Shown: positions 12,319 to 25,000 of the stretch, piece after piece | How the letters are laid out: every line of letters starts with the position of its first letter | Numbering within the stretch: the stretch's first letter is position 1 | Source of the DNA: Saturnia japonica | Taxonomy: Eukaryota; Arthropoda; Insecta; Lepidoptera; Saturniidae | DNA length: 64,000 nucleotides | Reading direction: 5' to 3' | NCBI GenBank assembly: GCA_033032175.1 | Contig: CM065304.1 | Coordinates: 12,586,001-12,650,000 of the forward strand | The notes under the pieces: generated by a model | Database searches by the model: none | What the model was told of the DNA's origin: nothing | The model's input: only the letters and a program-made list of their open reading frames with translations | Made by a program: the position numbers and the translations under genes

Positions 12319-13966
12319 GGGGTTAGTTACACGAAGCGAAAACTTGTATGCGGCCCGCGCCGCGCGCCGCGAGGTTGCCACATCGGTCGCGCTGTTCACA
12401 TATTCAGTAATTGCCAATGTGAACTCTATTTACTAGGAAACAACATTTAAAATCCTAGTGTTCATTTGTTTAGACGTTTAAGAAATTATTAGTGTTATAT
12501 TGTAGTGTAGTGTTGTGTTGTGTGTAGGTACTAGTGGTTGTCCTAAGCTCGAAATTCGATCTGCGACTTTTTGATCATAGATTATTTTCTGTTTAACATT
12601 TACAGTATTCATAAACAATGAGTATTATCTACATCACTTGCTGTCACTTTTCATTGAGTGACAATGTCAATATTTTGGGGGGCCTAGGTTCAATGGCACT
12701 GGTCGGATTAGGATTCGCAGTATTAATTTATTTTATTTAATATAATTAGTGACTAATATTATAGATACATTTTTGCTTTGTACACTCCTTCTCTATATAA
12801 ACTTCAACCATGCCAAATCTGTCTTCGTGCACGCTATATGATTAAATGGTACCGAAACCTTCTACTTCACGTATTAATATATAGATTAGTTTTTATTCTT
12901 AATATAGTCATTTTTTTCTACCTATATATTTTTTTAATACAAAATGTGATCATTTATAATTATTTTGCTTGTTTGATATTGCTTAATATCTTAATAAAAT
13001 TATAAAAAATGTACTCTATATTAATTAATATTTAAGGCGCATGCCGTCGTAATTAGGGTCCCATCTAATAAAAACATTGAACTGTACAACTTGTTTAGAT
13101 GATAATGTTTTGATGTCGACTCTGTTGGTAACCATAATAAATAAATAAATAACACTAGATCAAGTATCATTTACTTTATTTATTTATTTAGCATACTATT
13201 ATATTTATGAATTAAAATTTTATTACTTTTCTAGTTGTTTTTTTTTAATGTTTGCTAATTTTTATTATATTTTAAATTTAATTTCCTACTGCAATAACGA
13301 CAATATAATTTTTTTCCACATTGCCGCTAGTTATCTGGAACAAAACACTTTATAGAATTAAGCTCGCCAGTGTACAGACTAAAAGGGCAATAAAGTATTC
13401 ATTAATTCATTACTTATCTCAGATGTTACAGCCAATCTGTCAGTAATAGTAATGGTATCTCGCATAACAGTATTCTGGTGCTTCAATTTATCATGTAACG
13501 TGGTTAAATAGTTTACCAAATGTTTTAATATTTATTGCAAAATAATCTGTGTATACAGCATCATCTCGCAGAACGTTACCCAATGTATGAAATTCAACAA
13601 ACATTTCTGTAAGTTCTAAAATGGGATGAATACAAAACTGTCTACGTCTCTTTTTTTGTTGTCGGTATAAGTAATATGCAATTACAAGTTTTTTATTTTT
13701 AGTCAAAGCGCGCATAATAAACACGTGAATTTTAAGACCGAATTTGACTAACTGAATGAACTGAACTCGCAGTGGCAAGTGCGATGTAATGTTCATTTCT
13801 CTGCTAATTTAATTTAAAACAAAGTCACTAAATACATAGAGACTATTTTGCTATAGCAGCGCGATCCGTAGAAATGTAGACGCGGTCGCTCCGCTTCGTC
13901 CGTATGTGACTGCGCGGCGGCCGCATTGACTAGGCGCGAAGAAATTCGTGTCAATTAAACGCGCCC
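12319..13966 (-). mobile_element. Degraded PIF/Harbinger-like DNA transposon
   Basis: The left end begins GGGGTTAGTTACACGAAG and the right end, read inward on the minus strand, begins GGGCGCGTTTAATTGACACG. The ends align over TTA..TT.ACACGAA and again over a GC-rich block (ATGCGGCC.GCGCCGCGC on the left, AATGCGGCCGCCGCGC on the right). The trinucleotide TAA flanks both ends (12316-12318 and 13967-13969). A 3-bp TWA target duplication with GGG-starting termini is the Harbinger signature. Inside is a minus-strand remnant of a Harbinger nuclease N-terminus. The catalytic DDE region and the Myb-like partner gene are absent, so this copy is non-autonomous. Confidence 0.75.
13491..13796 (-). pseudogene. 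N-terminal remnant of a Harbinger transposase (nuclease)
   Basis: This is a 101-residue frame. From about residue 46 it reads QQKKRRRQFCIHPILELTEM, followed by FVEFHTLGNVLRDDAVYTDY and F-x5-F. Harbinger nucleases typically carry RRRRFWVHPI, then G-x-F-H-x-L-x4-R-x-D-x3-F-x2-Y-F-R-M-S before the nuclease fold. The match in order and spacing is good, with the usual Trp replaced by Cys. The frame ends before the DDE catalytic segment. Position inside the matching terminal repeats supports the call. Confidence 0.7.
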
Positions 13967-13969
13967 TAA

Positions 13970-15635
13970 GTCTTTTCATAAATTTTAGTACTGGCAATGG
14001 ATTGTACTGTAGAAGATCAACCTGCAGTTAGCAGCCAATTATATAAACAATATTGAAAGTCATTCGTTGAGTAAATATCATTTTATATCGTGTATGAAAT
14101 AGTCAAATTTCCAGACAGCAATTTATCTAAACCACAAATTATCGTATTTTTTATTCTTAGTACTTAATAACTAAATGTATTATTATTGAATATCGAACTA
14201 TAAATTATATTTAAAAAAATTGATTTGTTAGTCCTTATTATTAATTAAAATCAAACAGATTACAGTTCAAAATTAAAATCAAAATATTTTTTATTCTATT
14301 TGGGCCTTATGAAGGCATTTATAAATGTCAATACATTACCAAAATTTAACTTTAATTACAAAATTTCATAGCGTTTAATTACGACACGATATACGAATAG
14401 CTTAACGTGATATACCTTGTAAACTCAAACACCTACCAAATTAATATGTAGTCATCAAAAGGGGCTACGTGTATGCGTATTTCGGCAAATAGGTAATTTA
14501 ACGTAACTAGTCAATTCTGCACGGTATGTAATTAACGCTTTGAAAGCGGATACTTTACTTGAGATACGATCTGATGGATTTTATATGATAGTCCACTCTA
14601 GTATACCTGCTGATTTATGATTTATTGAAAAGTAAGTCATTTTCGTTACATTTAAGATCATTGCAGATTTTTGAGTATGGATTTGCTAAGTCATAATCTG
14701 GTTTTGAATATTATAATCTGTTTTCATTGTTATATATTAATAATAACTGTAATGCAAAATTTAATATTTGAATTTAAATTAATAAAACTGAAATGGATAA
14801 TGTTCTACTAATTTAAAATTTTTCTTTCTGCATATTAATGACATAAGACGATGAAGAAGAAGATCTAGAAATCTATAAATATAAAATATGTGGAAGTTGC
14901 GTATCCAGTTATAGTTAAATTTGTTATTAACAACATTATATATAACATGGTATCTCATCAAAATGATTGCCCGGTACGTAATAAAAGTTACGTCAGAAAC
15001 AACGGCGAGCGCTTGTAATAAGTAATGGAAAGAATTGATATCGTAGAAGGGAGAGAACAAGCCGGAAGGGAAGCAATTCTTTTATACAAGTGAGCTTCGT
15101 GCTTCTTGCCAATTTAATACCAGACATTCGTAATAGCTTTAATTGACCAATAGGTATTTTATTCTTACCTAATAGTAATTTTAGTAAGTATTTCTTTTAA
15201 CTCAAAATACCTTAGATATGTTCATATATTTTGAGATAATAGAATGCTTCTTGAACAAGTTGGTAGCCATTGTTGTATTGAACATGAAACGGGTATATTA
15301 TGCAAGTATAATACAGATCATTACTGAGTATAAAAACTATTAATGCTTCACATATGGTATTATTACAGTATTAAAATATATCACTATTTAATTAGTATTT
15401 ATTAATTAGTAATACTATTTTACTATTCCTTATTAAACCTTTTAAAGTTTTAAGGTTTTTAATTATTGTAAATGTTTATAATTAAATTTATTTCTTAACT
15501 TTGATTGTTGTCAGAGCATGTCGTGATCACGCTTAAATATAACAGCATTTTCGTTTATTATAAGAATATTATATGTTAAAAATATGTAATGTTTTGTTAA
15601 ATTGGTGACCCATAATAAATAAATAAAATCAACTA
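13970..15635. other. AT-rich non-coding stretch, nothing recognised
   Basis: The 93-codon minus-strand frame at 14779-15060 has no recognisable domain. No repeat partner was found inside the window. Confidence 0.5.
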
Positions 15636-15639
15636 TATA

Positions 15640-16160
15640 AAAACTTTCATCAAAAACTTATTGTTACCACATGTGGGATAACACAAAGAGATAATTTGTT
15701 TGTAGCAAAACTGTATAATCCAGATAATTTATAATAGTTATATCGTTTAGAATAAAAATTTCCGCGAGCCGCTGTCGACAGAGCACGTCATTTATCAGTC
15801 ATAAAATAAAACACTAATTATGCCGTACTGCGTAGTTAAAGAGTTTAAAAACATTTTAGCCAATAATAAAAGTATGCTGGACTATCATTTCATAGGTAAT
15901 TATTGGAAACAAAATACATTTCTTATTAAGTATAACAATGTCAATAAACCAATAAACCAGTTGGCGTTGACAACGATGTCATTTCATAATTACTCTGCAC
16001 ATGCGCATATAAAATCTACAAACCGGTTGGCATGGCAGCCGATGTCATTTCACCATTATCGTGCATGTGCATAGGCCTTCTTCCCATATTTTGTTCTTAC
16101 AAACTTTCATCCTTTATTTTCTACCCTTAAAATTTTATTTTCGCTACAAAAAGTATTGTG
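15640..16160 (+). repeat. Dispersed 0.5-kb repeat, copy A (partner at 43780-44290)
   Basis: It shares a long colinear match with 43780-44290 in the same orientation, from ACCACATGTGG..ATAACACAA through CCGCGAGCCGC to CTACAAAAAGTA. It contains an 84-codon frame starting MPYCVVKEFKN at 15820 and an internal direct repeat with a 66-bp period (15957-16008 and 16023-16073), each unit ending in a GCACATGCGCAT-like phrase. The element class is not certain. Phrases such as ACAAACTTTCATCC also occur in Helitron-like elements here. Confidence 0.75.
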
Positions 16161-17205
16161 CCAAAGTAAAATAATAAAAGGACGTTATTGAGACAAGATA
16201 CCTAAATTATTTTGTAAGATACCTAAATCACCTTTTAAAAAAATCTTTCACCGTTCCTTTTTGTGGTGTCTTTCTAACTAAAGGTAGACACAAGGTTTAA
16301 AAATGATTTCTTTTGCGTGTCAACTTCAGGCTTTCGGTAAAGAGTTTAAAAATAATAATGTGGATAGGAATCCGAAGAATCCATAATCTCATAAGGTAAA
16401 ATGATTCATGAGGTAACATAATATTCTTTTATCTTAAAATAAAATAAACTTTAAAACATTAATCTTCAAAAGAATTCTAATAAAATACCTTTCTCTCTCT
16501 ACGTCTGACGTCGACATACTATATCTTAATTACTGTACTCGTAATTATTTTATCTTATGTCGACGACAAACCGGCGACAGACTCCTTAAATTACGCAGAA
16601 AAACGTGTAATCACCAGACAGATTAACGCGTAATTTAATGAACATGAGCATAAAATTCAAAAACATAATACCACATTAAAAGTTTATTTGTATCCTTTAC
16701 ACGAGGGTTTAATGTAAATGCCGTATGCACATTGCTTTTGTTAACCAGAACGTATCAATGAAATATATAATTTTCGTTGCTTTTTATTAGAAAAACAATA
16801 ATATTTTTTCATTATTTATGTATTTTAGCGTTATATATTAGTAAAATAACGAATAGAGATTAGAAGCCGTATTGTAAATTATAGAAAGGACAACTTACCA
16901 TTGAGGTACTTACTATACAGAACTAAGAGTATATTATTTCCTTTTACAAAATTGATTCATCACGTACTTCTGTTTCTATTCGTTTCACTTGTATGTGCCT
17001 TCTTTTCAGATGCTTTTGAGGTCACCTCAACCCAGAGGCGTTTTTTATTCAAGCTTTCATTCATATCAACCTGAAAAATGAAAGCTTTACATGTCTCCCT
17101 AACTAATGCACAAGACCTTGAAATAGTTTTGAGTCACATAAAAGATTTTTCTTTTTTTTTTTCTTTTTTTTTCTTCATAACGACACTAAGCCTTTTGGTA
17201 AGCAC
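16161..17205. other. Non-coding stretch, nothing recognised
   Basis: No gene or repeat structure beyond a short CT-rich run near 16490 and a T-rich run at 17150-17175. Confidence 0.5.
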
Positions 17206-17209
17206 AGTA

Positions 17210-17395
17210 GAAACTAGAAACGATAGCGACCACCGAGAGATAGACAACCCATTGCCGGTCGTCACACTTATCTGTATGTATGGTGGCCGCAACCCAGTCA
17301 GGCACAGATCTCTGGATTTACTGGCTGATACCGGAATACCACTCGCCTATGGGTGCAACTTATGGCGGGTATTACACTAGTGGGACATATTCACA
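17210..17395 (+). repeat. Unclassified dispersed repeat fragment
   Basis: It contains the phrase TATGGTGGCCGCAACCCAGT followed by CACAGATCTCTGG. Related wording occurs at 18218-18255, 35750-35780 and 43445-43480 (GGTGGTCCTAATCCAGT and similar). I recognise it as a recurrent lepidopteran repeat but cannot name it. Confidence 0.5.
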
Positions 17396-18292
17396 GTGTT
17401 CTTCTTCTTCTTTTTTGGCGCCGCAAAAAGCAATTGACAGTGTCAATGTTTTTAAGCCTTCGTAAAATTTTACATTATACAAAGTGGGGTCTTCTGACAA
17501 GATGGTGGCTCCCTTATCAGAACTATCTAGGGAGTTTTCGTGACAACTCAAAATGCATGTTTTCCACTTTATATTTAAATCCCACTTCATTTATGCACAA
17601 CAACCAAACTATATCATGCAAAATGCCACCAATATTACATAATATAGGTTAAAAAACCTAATTTAATGAATTAAAAATAAAAGCCACAACATCTCACCTT
17701 AAGATCCCAAGAAAAAGTCCATTTATAGTGTTAAATCGTCTTGAAAATACCTGTAGTATTTAGCTTCAAAGTAATATGTCTATATATTTATGAATGTCTT
17801 ATACCCATCTAAATTCGCTTAAGGCACAGTAATTCATTAATTAATTTCTAGTCTTCAACGCTTCTAAACGATGAGACAAACTTCCACTTCTGATTATCTG
17901 ACGGAGACAATTACAAGGCTAAGTACGAAACTTTTCAACCGTTAAACTTTTATAAGGAAAGCATCGACAAGCTTTATTTTCGAGGGATTTTAAGGGTTTC
18001 CTATAACCGTTAAACGCTTTGTTAAACATTGAAACTCTTTGAACAATCGCCTTTTTTATCATAGCACAACAATGCAGTCAACTGTAGGTGATCAATCTCC
18101 ACTCGTCACTGTTATAATCGGCCACCAAGCCTTTCAGCCTGCAGCTGATGGATATACTGGATGATTCTGTAAAGCGACAACCCAAAGCAGAGTCACTTTG
18201 ACGGGCTTATCACCTCATGCATGGTGGTCCTAATCCAGTGAACTACAGATCCCTACCATCACTTCTCTTGTCAATCTTTAAGCAATCATTAC
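17396..18292. other. Non-coding stretch with a repeat scrap at its right end
   Basis: Nothing is recognised up to about 18100. At 18105-18260 lies a fragment of the repeat at 17210-17395 (GCATGGTGGTCCTAATCCAG). Confidence 0.45.
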
Positions 18293-18590
18293 ACAGTTGG
18301 TAGCGTGTACGGACTCCGCGTCGATCGACAATGAGCCTGAGCTTACGGTGACGGCAAACATCGTGATGAAACCATAACATGGTGGTAGGGTTTCTTTTAA
18401 TGCCCGCCTGGCTAGCTACCACCCTTAATTAGAAAAACTGTCGCCAAACATCAATAGGTGTATTCCGGCAGCTGCGCTTGAGAGCCAGTCTACCACTAGG
18501 CTTAGCGTGCTACCATCTTGAGCCACATAGTCACTTCAAATCAGGTGAGATTGTGGCCAAAACGCTAAACCTATAACGATAAAATTTGCC
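18293..18590 (+). repeat. tRNA-derived SINE, family 2
   Basis: It starts with a box A-like CAGTTGGTAGCGTGTACGG and a degenerate box B. The body follows: CATCGTGATGAAACCATAAC, GGTGGTAGGG, CTAGGCTTAGCGTGCTACCA and GGTGAGATTGTGGCC. The same order is found inverted at 35812-36112. It has lost much of box B, so it is an old copy. Confidence 0.75.
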
Positions 18591-19704
18591 CATCACTAAT
18601 GTCAAACTTGAAAATAATGTTGTCAAATTTAGTGTTGTGCTGCCGTATACTTTACGGTACAATTATTTGAATAGTAAGATTTTAAATACTGAATTGCGGG
18701 TTTTGGTTTATTTATTGAAATATTTTGCGTTTTCAACATAACCGATCATTGACAATTAATATTACATAATTCAGCAAACTATAAAATTAATATATTATGA
18801 CGAACAACCCCAAAAAAACTAAAAGAGCAACGTTTTGATTGACCCACGAGAGATGGAATTTGTCTCATTTATTCAGTTTTTAAATAATATGAAGGTGAAA
18901 TTTAAAAAAAAAAACTTATCAAGAGGTATAATATCTCAAACGGGTTTACTATTACAACCGATTGGTAACATCACCATTTTAATAATACAATAAACTAGCA
19001 ACACATGAAATGTCATTTTAGTCCGTGGGAATAAAAAACGCACCATAGATTTATAAACTGGAGAATGGATTTTAGTTTTCACATAACTTTATTTTAAATA
19101 TTGTTCTTTTTCTTTCGTATATTATGATTTGATAAATATTTTGAATTGAGTCTGGCCAGAACTCAATTACCTTTTGAGCTTTTAAAGAAGAATTAAGACA
19201 CAACGAGCAAGAGAGGTGATGTGGCCCGGTTTGGTGTCACCACTTCTCATAAGACTTAGTTATGTTGCTTAAAGCTCCATTTAATCATATTGTACTTGCA
19301 GCGGCCTACTTGAATTCAAAGCCCATTTCGGAATTTTAAATATTAAAAAGTAAGTTCCGGTAATTAACTACTTATAGTAGTAAAATTGGAAGTGAAATTC
19401 ACAAGCAAATGAAATCGGTTCCAGTTGTGTTGGTTTATAGGTTATACAATTTCACTGTCGATTGAGTTGTGATGCGGTGTAGCAGACAGCGAGCCACAGA
19501 GCAGGGTCGGGTGGCGGTCGTGACTTGACACGTCCTTGACTCAACCGGTTCACCAGCCTAAATAACTGTTACGTTGGAATATTGTCCGAATTTAACTGAA
19601 ACCGTAAGTTTATATAAGTTTTTATTGTTCTATTATGATTATTAATTTATTTATTAATAAACATGAAGTAATATTATGATATATTATAATTTACTGAAAG
19701 TATA
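18591..19704. other. Non-coding stretch, nothing recognised
   Basis: A few GC-richer scraps (19480-19550, around GGGTCGGGTGGCGGTCGTGA) have no partner in the window. Confidence 0.45.
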
Positions 19705-20360
19705 CTAGCGACCCGCCCCAGCTTCGCATGGGTGCAATTTATAAAGTTGTCTATTTTATTTTTAAAAACAAAATTTAGAATTTATCGCTCTAGTTCAGAA
19801 TTTCATATTTCGGCGGAGTGCCAGCCGACCGTTACGCTACAAGTAATTTCTTTGGCTGCCTTTAATTTTAAATCCGTGTTATCTTCTACGGTATTCATTA
19901 AAATGTTATAATGTAAGGACAATTTTAATCTATATTAAATGTCCAAATTTACTAACATATTTACCAAGATAAAGAATAATACTGAACGGAAGAAAATAGC
20001 TTCACAAATAATTTAATATTTTTAATTATTATGTTGAAAATAAAATTGGTTACTATGAGTCAACCTTAGGAAAATTTACAAATACAATCGCAGACTTCTG
20101 TGTAGGTTTTTGAAGAACTACAACTCTTTAGTACATTATTTTGATGTATCTTTTAAGGTTTGTACAGCCCGAAAATCGATTTATTTATGACTTTAATAAA
20201 AAAACATTGGATTTTCTCTACTATACAAAAACTTAATTGGAATGTATTGTATATACAAACTTTCTTTAGTAAAATATATAAAATGACAGTGAAAACCGTA
20301 TAAATATCCGTTACGTGGTTTAGAAGAAGTAAGCGGACGAACAGACAGACACGGATTGCA
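19705..20360 (-). mobile_element. Helitron-like element, minus orientation
   Basis: The 3' terminus is at the left: read on the minus strand it is ACCCATGCGAAGCTGGGGCG, then GGTCGCTAG with a T following the CTAG. GC-rich terminal hairpin plus CTAG inserted next to T is the Helitron 3' signature. The interior (ACTGAACGGAAGAAAATAGC; GTGAAAACCGTATAAATATC; GTGGTTTAGAAGAAGTAAGC) matches 48900-49330. The 5' end is not sharp and no Rep/helicase coding is present. Confidence 0.65.
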
Positions 20361-21628
20361 TTTACACTTATCGTCTTGTAAATAATTATGGTAATAATAA
20401 TAATAATTTATATATATGTATATGCTAATAGATATTCATATTAATACATAAGGTCTTTTTAGGGTTCTAAAATTAACCAGGAACCCTTAATGGTGTTCTG
20501 TCTGTCTGTATGTTCACTGCTAAGCTCAAAAAATTAAATTCTATTTTAGATTCAATTCAGTTTAGTTGTGTCAAAATATATGCAACTGTTAATCTTAAAT
20601 CTGTTTTATGGATTTTAATATAATTTAAGGTTTTGGTTTAAGCCGCTCTTAGTATTAGAAAGCTGGAATTTGGTATGAGTATAAATCACGCCGACAAAGT
20701 GGTAAAATAAAAACCTAAAAAAAAATTGTTTAGGGTACACCGTTACACATAATGTGGGAATGCATTTTTGTTCTCGTCTATCCCATCATGCGGGGTGTTG
20801 TTGGATAGGCCGTTCAAAAATATTGTGGGTATGTGAAAACTATTTTTCGATTCAAGGATCTGTTTGTGAAATATTAAGGTTTAAAATGCTCATTTTTGTT
20901 TGAGTCAAGTGTCCCCTCCCCCTTCTAGCTAAATGGTTGTTTTTGAATATGTGACAAAATTCTTGATGTAGTTAGTATATGTATATAATGAAGTTAAAAG
21001 GAAAGCTATCTGAGGTATGTAGGCTTTACTAATTAAGGAGTAGTAGTCAATCAACTTATAAAATGTACTTGGAGAAGTAATTTCGTACAAATTCCATTAA
21101 AAATTACTTAAAGCCCCTTCTCTAAGTCTGGATATTGTGACGTGTGCATATTGTACGTGCATTCATTGACTTTTCGCACTTGTCAATTATTTTATTTTAA
21201 TTTCTTTACGAGAAAATTTTCTTATTTTGTAATCCATTAAAATTTAAAATTAATATAAGTAAATATATTTATTGGTTAACAGTAATTACTGGGGCTAATT
21301 ATGTCAAGAGCACCTAAAGTGAAGTTGATTTGAGCAAAAGTCTCAACAAAGATTCTTAGAAAGAACAAGTAGCTTTGTGCTTATATTACTCCGAAGCACC
21401 GGTCCATGGCTTTCCGAGGTTGAGGCGTCACGATGCTGAAATGATTTACCTCCGCCACTTCGTGCTTTAAAAACAATCCAAACATTTAGGCTTTAGAGCA
21501 ACGCTTAAAAAACTTTTATTATAGGACCAGATTTGTAGTTTAGCTTGATTTTAAAGGCGTGAAAATAGTTTCCTCACTCTCTCTAACACAGTTTTTGCTT
21601 GCTCTTTGTTTTATGAAATTTTTGTATA
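20361..21628. other. Non-coding stretch, nothing clear
   Basis: There is a short TAA microsatellite at 20392-20408. A faint repeat-like segment at 20735-20880 (GTCTATCCCATCATGCGGGG) resembles 26810-26875 loosely. Confidence 0.4.
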
Positions 21629-22290
21629 TTGTTAGTACATATGTATTTTATTATTTTTTTCTACTATTTTATTATTTGTTTATTTTTATTGGTGTCCGTG
21701 GTGTCTATTACTGAGGCTCATCACAATACCAGCGCTGCACTGATTCAGTGTAGCAATTATGCTAAGATTAGGACCTGTTTATTCCTGCACGGCACGTTTC
21801 TTATTGTTTTTTTTTTTTTTAGCTGTGTTAGTTATATTTTTGTTGTGTTAACCTTTCTTTCTTTCTTTCTTAATTTAAGCACTATTAACTTTGTAAATTA
21901 ACAATCATGTTCCCGTAAGGGGCGTCGAATTACATCTTCGGCACTGAGATGTCCAAGCCAACCTCACTTGCACGTGATGCATGCACCCTGCTGAGTAACG
22001 AACGTGGAAATGGCGATAGCGGGGTAGTAGGGCTGTTTTGCCCACTGAGTCGCAAACACCATGCACATGGTGAAAAGCCGTCATAGTGACTCGTTTTTGC
22101 GTGTTGGATTTCGTGATCAGCTTATGCATATCCAGTTAAATTAATGCAGCATGACAGCCGCGACTGTCGATGGATTACGATCTCTCCGTTGTGTTAGGAT
22201 TGTACTTCGCTTACCATCATGGACAGTAGCGTCAATTTGCCGTACTATTAAAAAAAAAAAAAAATTAAAGAGTCGCCGTGCTAACGTACT
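21629..22290. repeat. Unclassified GC-richer block, probably repeat-derived
   Basis: The base composition differs from its flanks, with phrases such as AAGGGGCGTCGAATTACATC, TTCGGCACTGAGATGTCC and GATAGCGGGGTAGTAGGGCT. It also holds a (TTCT)n microsatellite at 21853-21870 and an A run near 22250. No protein family is recognised in any frame. A LINE or SINE relic is the likeliest explanation. Confidence 0.4.
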
Positions 22291-22569
22291 GTGAGTTGAT
22301 TACGTCATAAGCTCACTCATCGCGCAAACTAATCAAATTATAGTTGTAAGACAGGCTATTTGGTTTAACTGCTAGGCTCTTAACATGTAAAGCTCTATAA
22401 AGATCTTGGCGACGATCTCCGTATTTAACTGAATTTAACTTTGGAGTTTTGATTGAATTATTTAAATATTAAGTGTTTTATTTATTATTTTAGGTAAAGG
22501 TGATACTGTTTTGTTTAAATCCTTTAAAGCACAATTTATGGCGCCATCACAAGTTTTGATTTAAATAAC

Positions 22570-23069
22570 GGATTTTTACAATAGGTTTTCACTGTCATTT
22601 AGTGTTCTTTTTTAAATATAATGAATGAATTAATGAATTTTTTGTATAATAGAAGAAATCCAATGCTTTGTATTCGAGTTATCAAAAAATCGATTTTCAA
22701 GAGCTTACATGGCTTACGCTGGCTAAACCATAAGAAATAATGTACTAAAGAGAATGTCGTGACTAAGGCGTTTTTGGAGTCCCTCTCTATTTATTATTAT
22801 TTGTGAAGCTATTTTATCCAATTCAGTATTAATCTTTAACCAGTTAAATACCTTACATTTAATGTGGATTAAAATTGTCCTTAACAAAATATCAGTTACG
22901 CGCAACCAAAGAAATCATGCGCAGCAATACGGTTAGCCGGCATTCCACACCGCTTTTCGTAGCTATGAAATTATGAAGTAAAGTGATAAAATTTCAAGCA
23001 AGCCTTTTCCAAACATAAGATACCACATTCTAAACTGCACCCGTGCGAAGTTGGAGGGCGGCTCGCTAG
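22570..23069 (+). mobile_element. Helitron-like element, plus orientation
   Basis: It ends in CACCCGTGCGAAGTTGGAGG, then GCGGCTCGCTAG at 23066-23069, followed by T. The interior (CAATGCTTTGTATTCGAG; TGGCTTACGCTGGC) is the reverse complement of wording in the elements at 19705 and 48900. The 3' end is clear; the 5' boundary is approximate. Confidence 0.65.
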
Positions 23070-23763
23070 TTTAATATAAAATGATAAACAAAAAACTATT
23101 TTGTCAAGTTGTTATAATAAAAAATATTTCTCTCATTTATCTCAAAGGCAAATTTCATTTGACACAAACATTATTGTTATTACACCAGCCCTTCTTAGTA
23201 TTCTTCTTGGTGTTGTTACACCCTTTTTGCTTCTGAATGCAGTGTTATTGACCCTTTTCTCATATTGCGAAAATTACAGGCCATAATCAGTGGCACTTAG
23301 AAGACCCACAACGTATTAATGGATAGGCTGCAATTTGTGAGGCATGTACGAGGCCGGTTTCTAAGGTTCTTATTAGTTTAACTATATATACTCAGCTAGC
23401 GGGAATCAAACCACCACCCTCCTTGGTCATTAAAGCACGGATGCGAGGAAATAAAATTAAGAAAAATTATAACTTAAAATATCTGAGTTCTAAGTATTCA
23501 CGTTTACAAAAAACTTTCATTTGTATTAAATAGTACCTAAATTAATTAATCGACATTATATGTTTTCCTATTGTATGTATCTCGCTTTTACGAGAGTGAA
23601 ATAATAATATATGCGAACAATTTAATTAATGATCGAAATTGTAAATTAAATACTGCTTACCTTTTTTAGATTGTTGTACAATATTATTACAACTAACTGC
23701 AAAATTTAAATCCGTTTTTGGGACATATTACAGGGGCTTCATAAATAGTCTTATATTATATAA
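23070..23763. other. Non-coding stretch, nothing recognised
   Basis: The 61-codon frame at 23101-23286 has no recognisable feature beyond hydrophobic, T-rich composition. Confidence 0.45.
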
Positions 23764-24375
23764 CTAGCTGTGCTCGACGGTTTCACCTGTGTTAATTTTA
23801 TCCGACAAACGCCACGCCTCGTAGCCAACGCACCCGTGTTACCTATCATAATTGTTCTCACTTTTCCCGCAAGTACAAATAATTATAATTTTCAATTATC
23901 TCACTATGCTATAGAGAACAAAGCTTAACTTCATAAAATTATCTTTATTATGAAGTAACTTTTGCTGTAAGTATTAATTAATATGCCATTCTTTAAAGTA
24001 ATGCCCATAAATCACTTTTTAATATCCAACAAATTATTGTCACAAAATATGTTGTTGTGGCTTATGTATAAGAGATAGATATAATAATATGCTATCGCGA
24101 ATTTTTTTAACTTATATTAATGACCAATATTTGTGTAGAACGATGTATTTACGTATCATTAACGATTACGGTAGCGCACGAGGATAAAGCAGTTCGGGAA
24201 CACTTCTACTTCCGACTTACTTCACAAAAATCAATATTTAAGACTAGCTAAGAGTTGTAGCTTAATGATGGATGCCCTATACTTTTCATCGTGAGACTGG
24301 ATACCGATTAGTAGTTCCATAGATTAGCGTGTTTAAACAAACAAACAAAAAACTCCTCTGCTTTATTGTATTAAT
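23764..24375 (-). mobile_element. Helitron-like element, minus orientation
   Basis: The left end is the reverse complement of ACACAGGTGAAACCGTCGAG, then CACAGCTAG, with T following CTAG on the minus strand. The right end contains the usual 5' block (minus-strand GTTTGTTTGTTTAAACACGC, then CTAATCTATGGAACTACTAA). It belongs to the same family as 61284-61921. Confidence 0.65.
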
Positions 24376-24539
24376 AAAAAATTATTAAAATAATATAAAA
24401 TATAGATAATATTATATCAGCGCAAAGGCTACATTTACTATCTAAAAGTAACGCAACTGTCGTCTAATATTTTTTTTTAGTCACAAGAATAATAACATTT
24501 TATGAGGTCTTCTTCGGCTTTGTTTATATACCCTCAACT

Positions 24540-24943
24540 GTTATCGGTAAAATCTATAGAAACACGGTACACAGCGACCGCGGAAATATTCTCGCTTCGA
24601 TCGTCGGATCGTAGCTACAAATATTTTCAATGTTCAACCACCAGCCAAGAATAATAAAGATGGCGCTGTTCTATTCTTGATCATATACGTCCTGATAAGT
24701 CTGTCATAAAATTAAGTTTGTTCTTATTTCCGTACTTTCTTATAGCGCTTGTCAGATTGATTAGCGTTCATGGTTACTGCGTTCCGCTCGTAGTCATAGC
24801 GTAAATCATATAATATAGCCTATTATAACCTTTCTCAATAAATAGGCTATAAGATGCAAAAGGAATTATTTGACTGGTAGTTCCATAGATTAGCATGTTC
24901 AAACAAACAATCAATTACTTGAGCATTATAACATCAGTATAGA
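24540..24943 (-). mobile_element. Partial Helitron-like element, 5' end at right
   Basis: The right end on the minus strand reads TCTATACTGATGTTATAATG and then the TTGTTTGTTTGAACATGCTA block shared with the neighbour at 23764-24375. The 3' hairpin and CTAG are not found, so the element is truncated or its left boundary was missed. A DD41D mariner copy lies 58 bp further right. Confidence 0.5.
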
Positions 24944-25000
24944 CATTATAAAAACACGCAAAAATAGCAACTATTTTAGAAGATTTTCATACAAGATATA

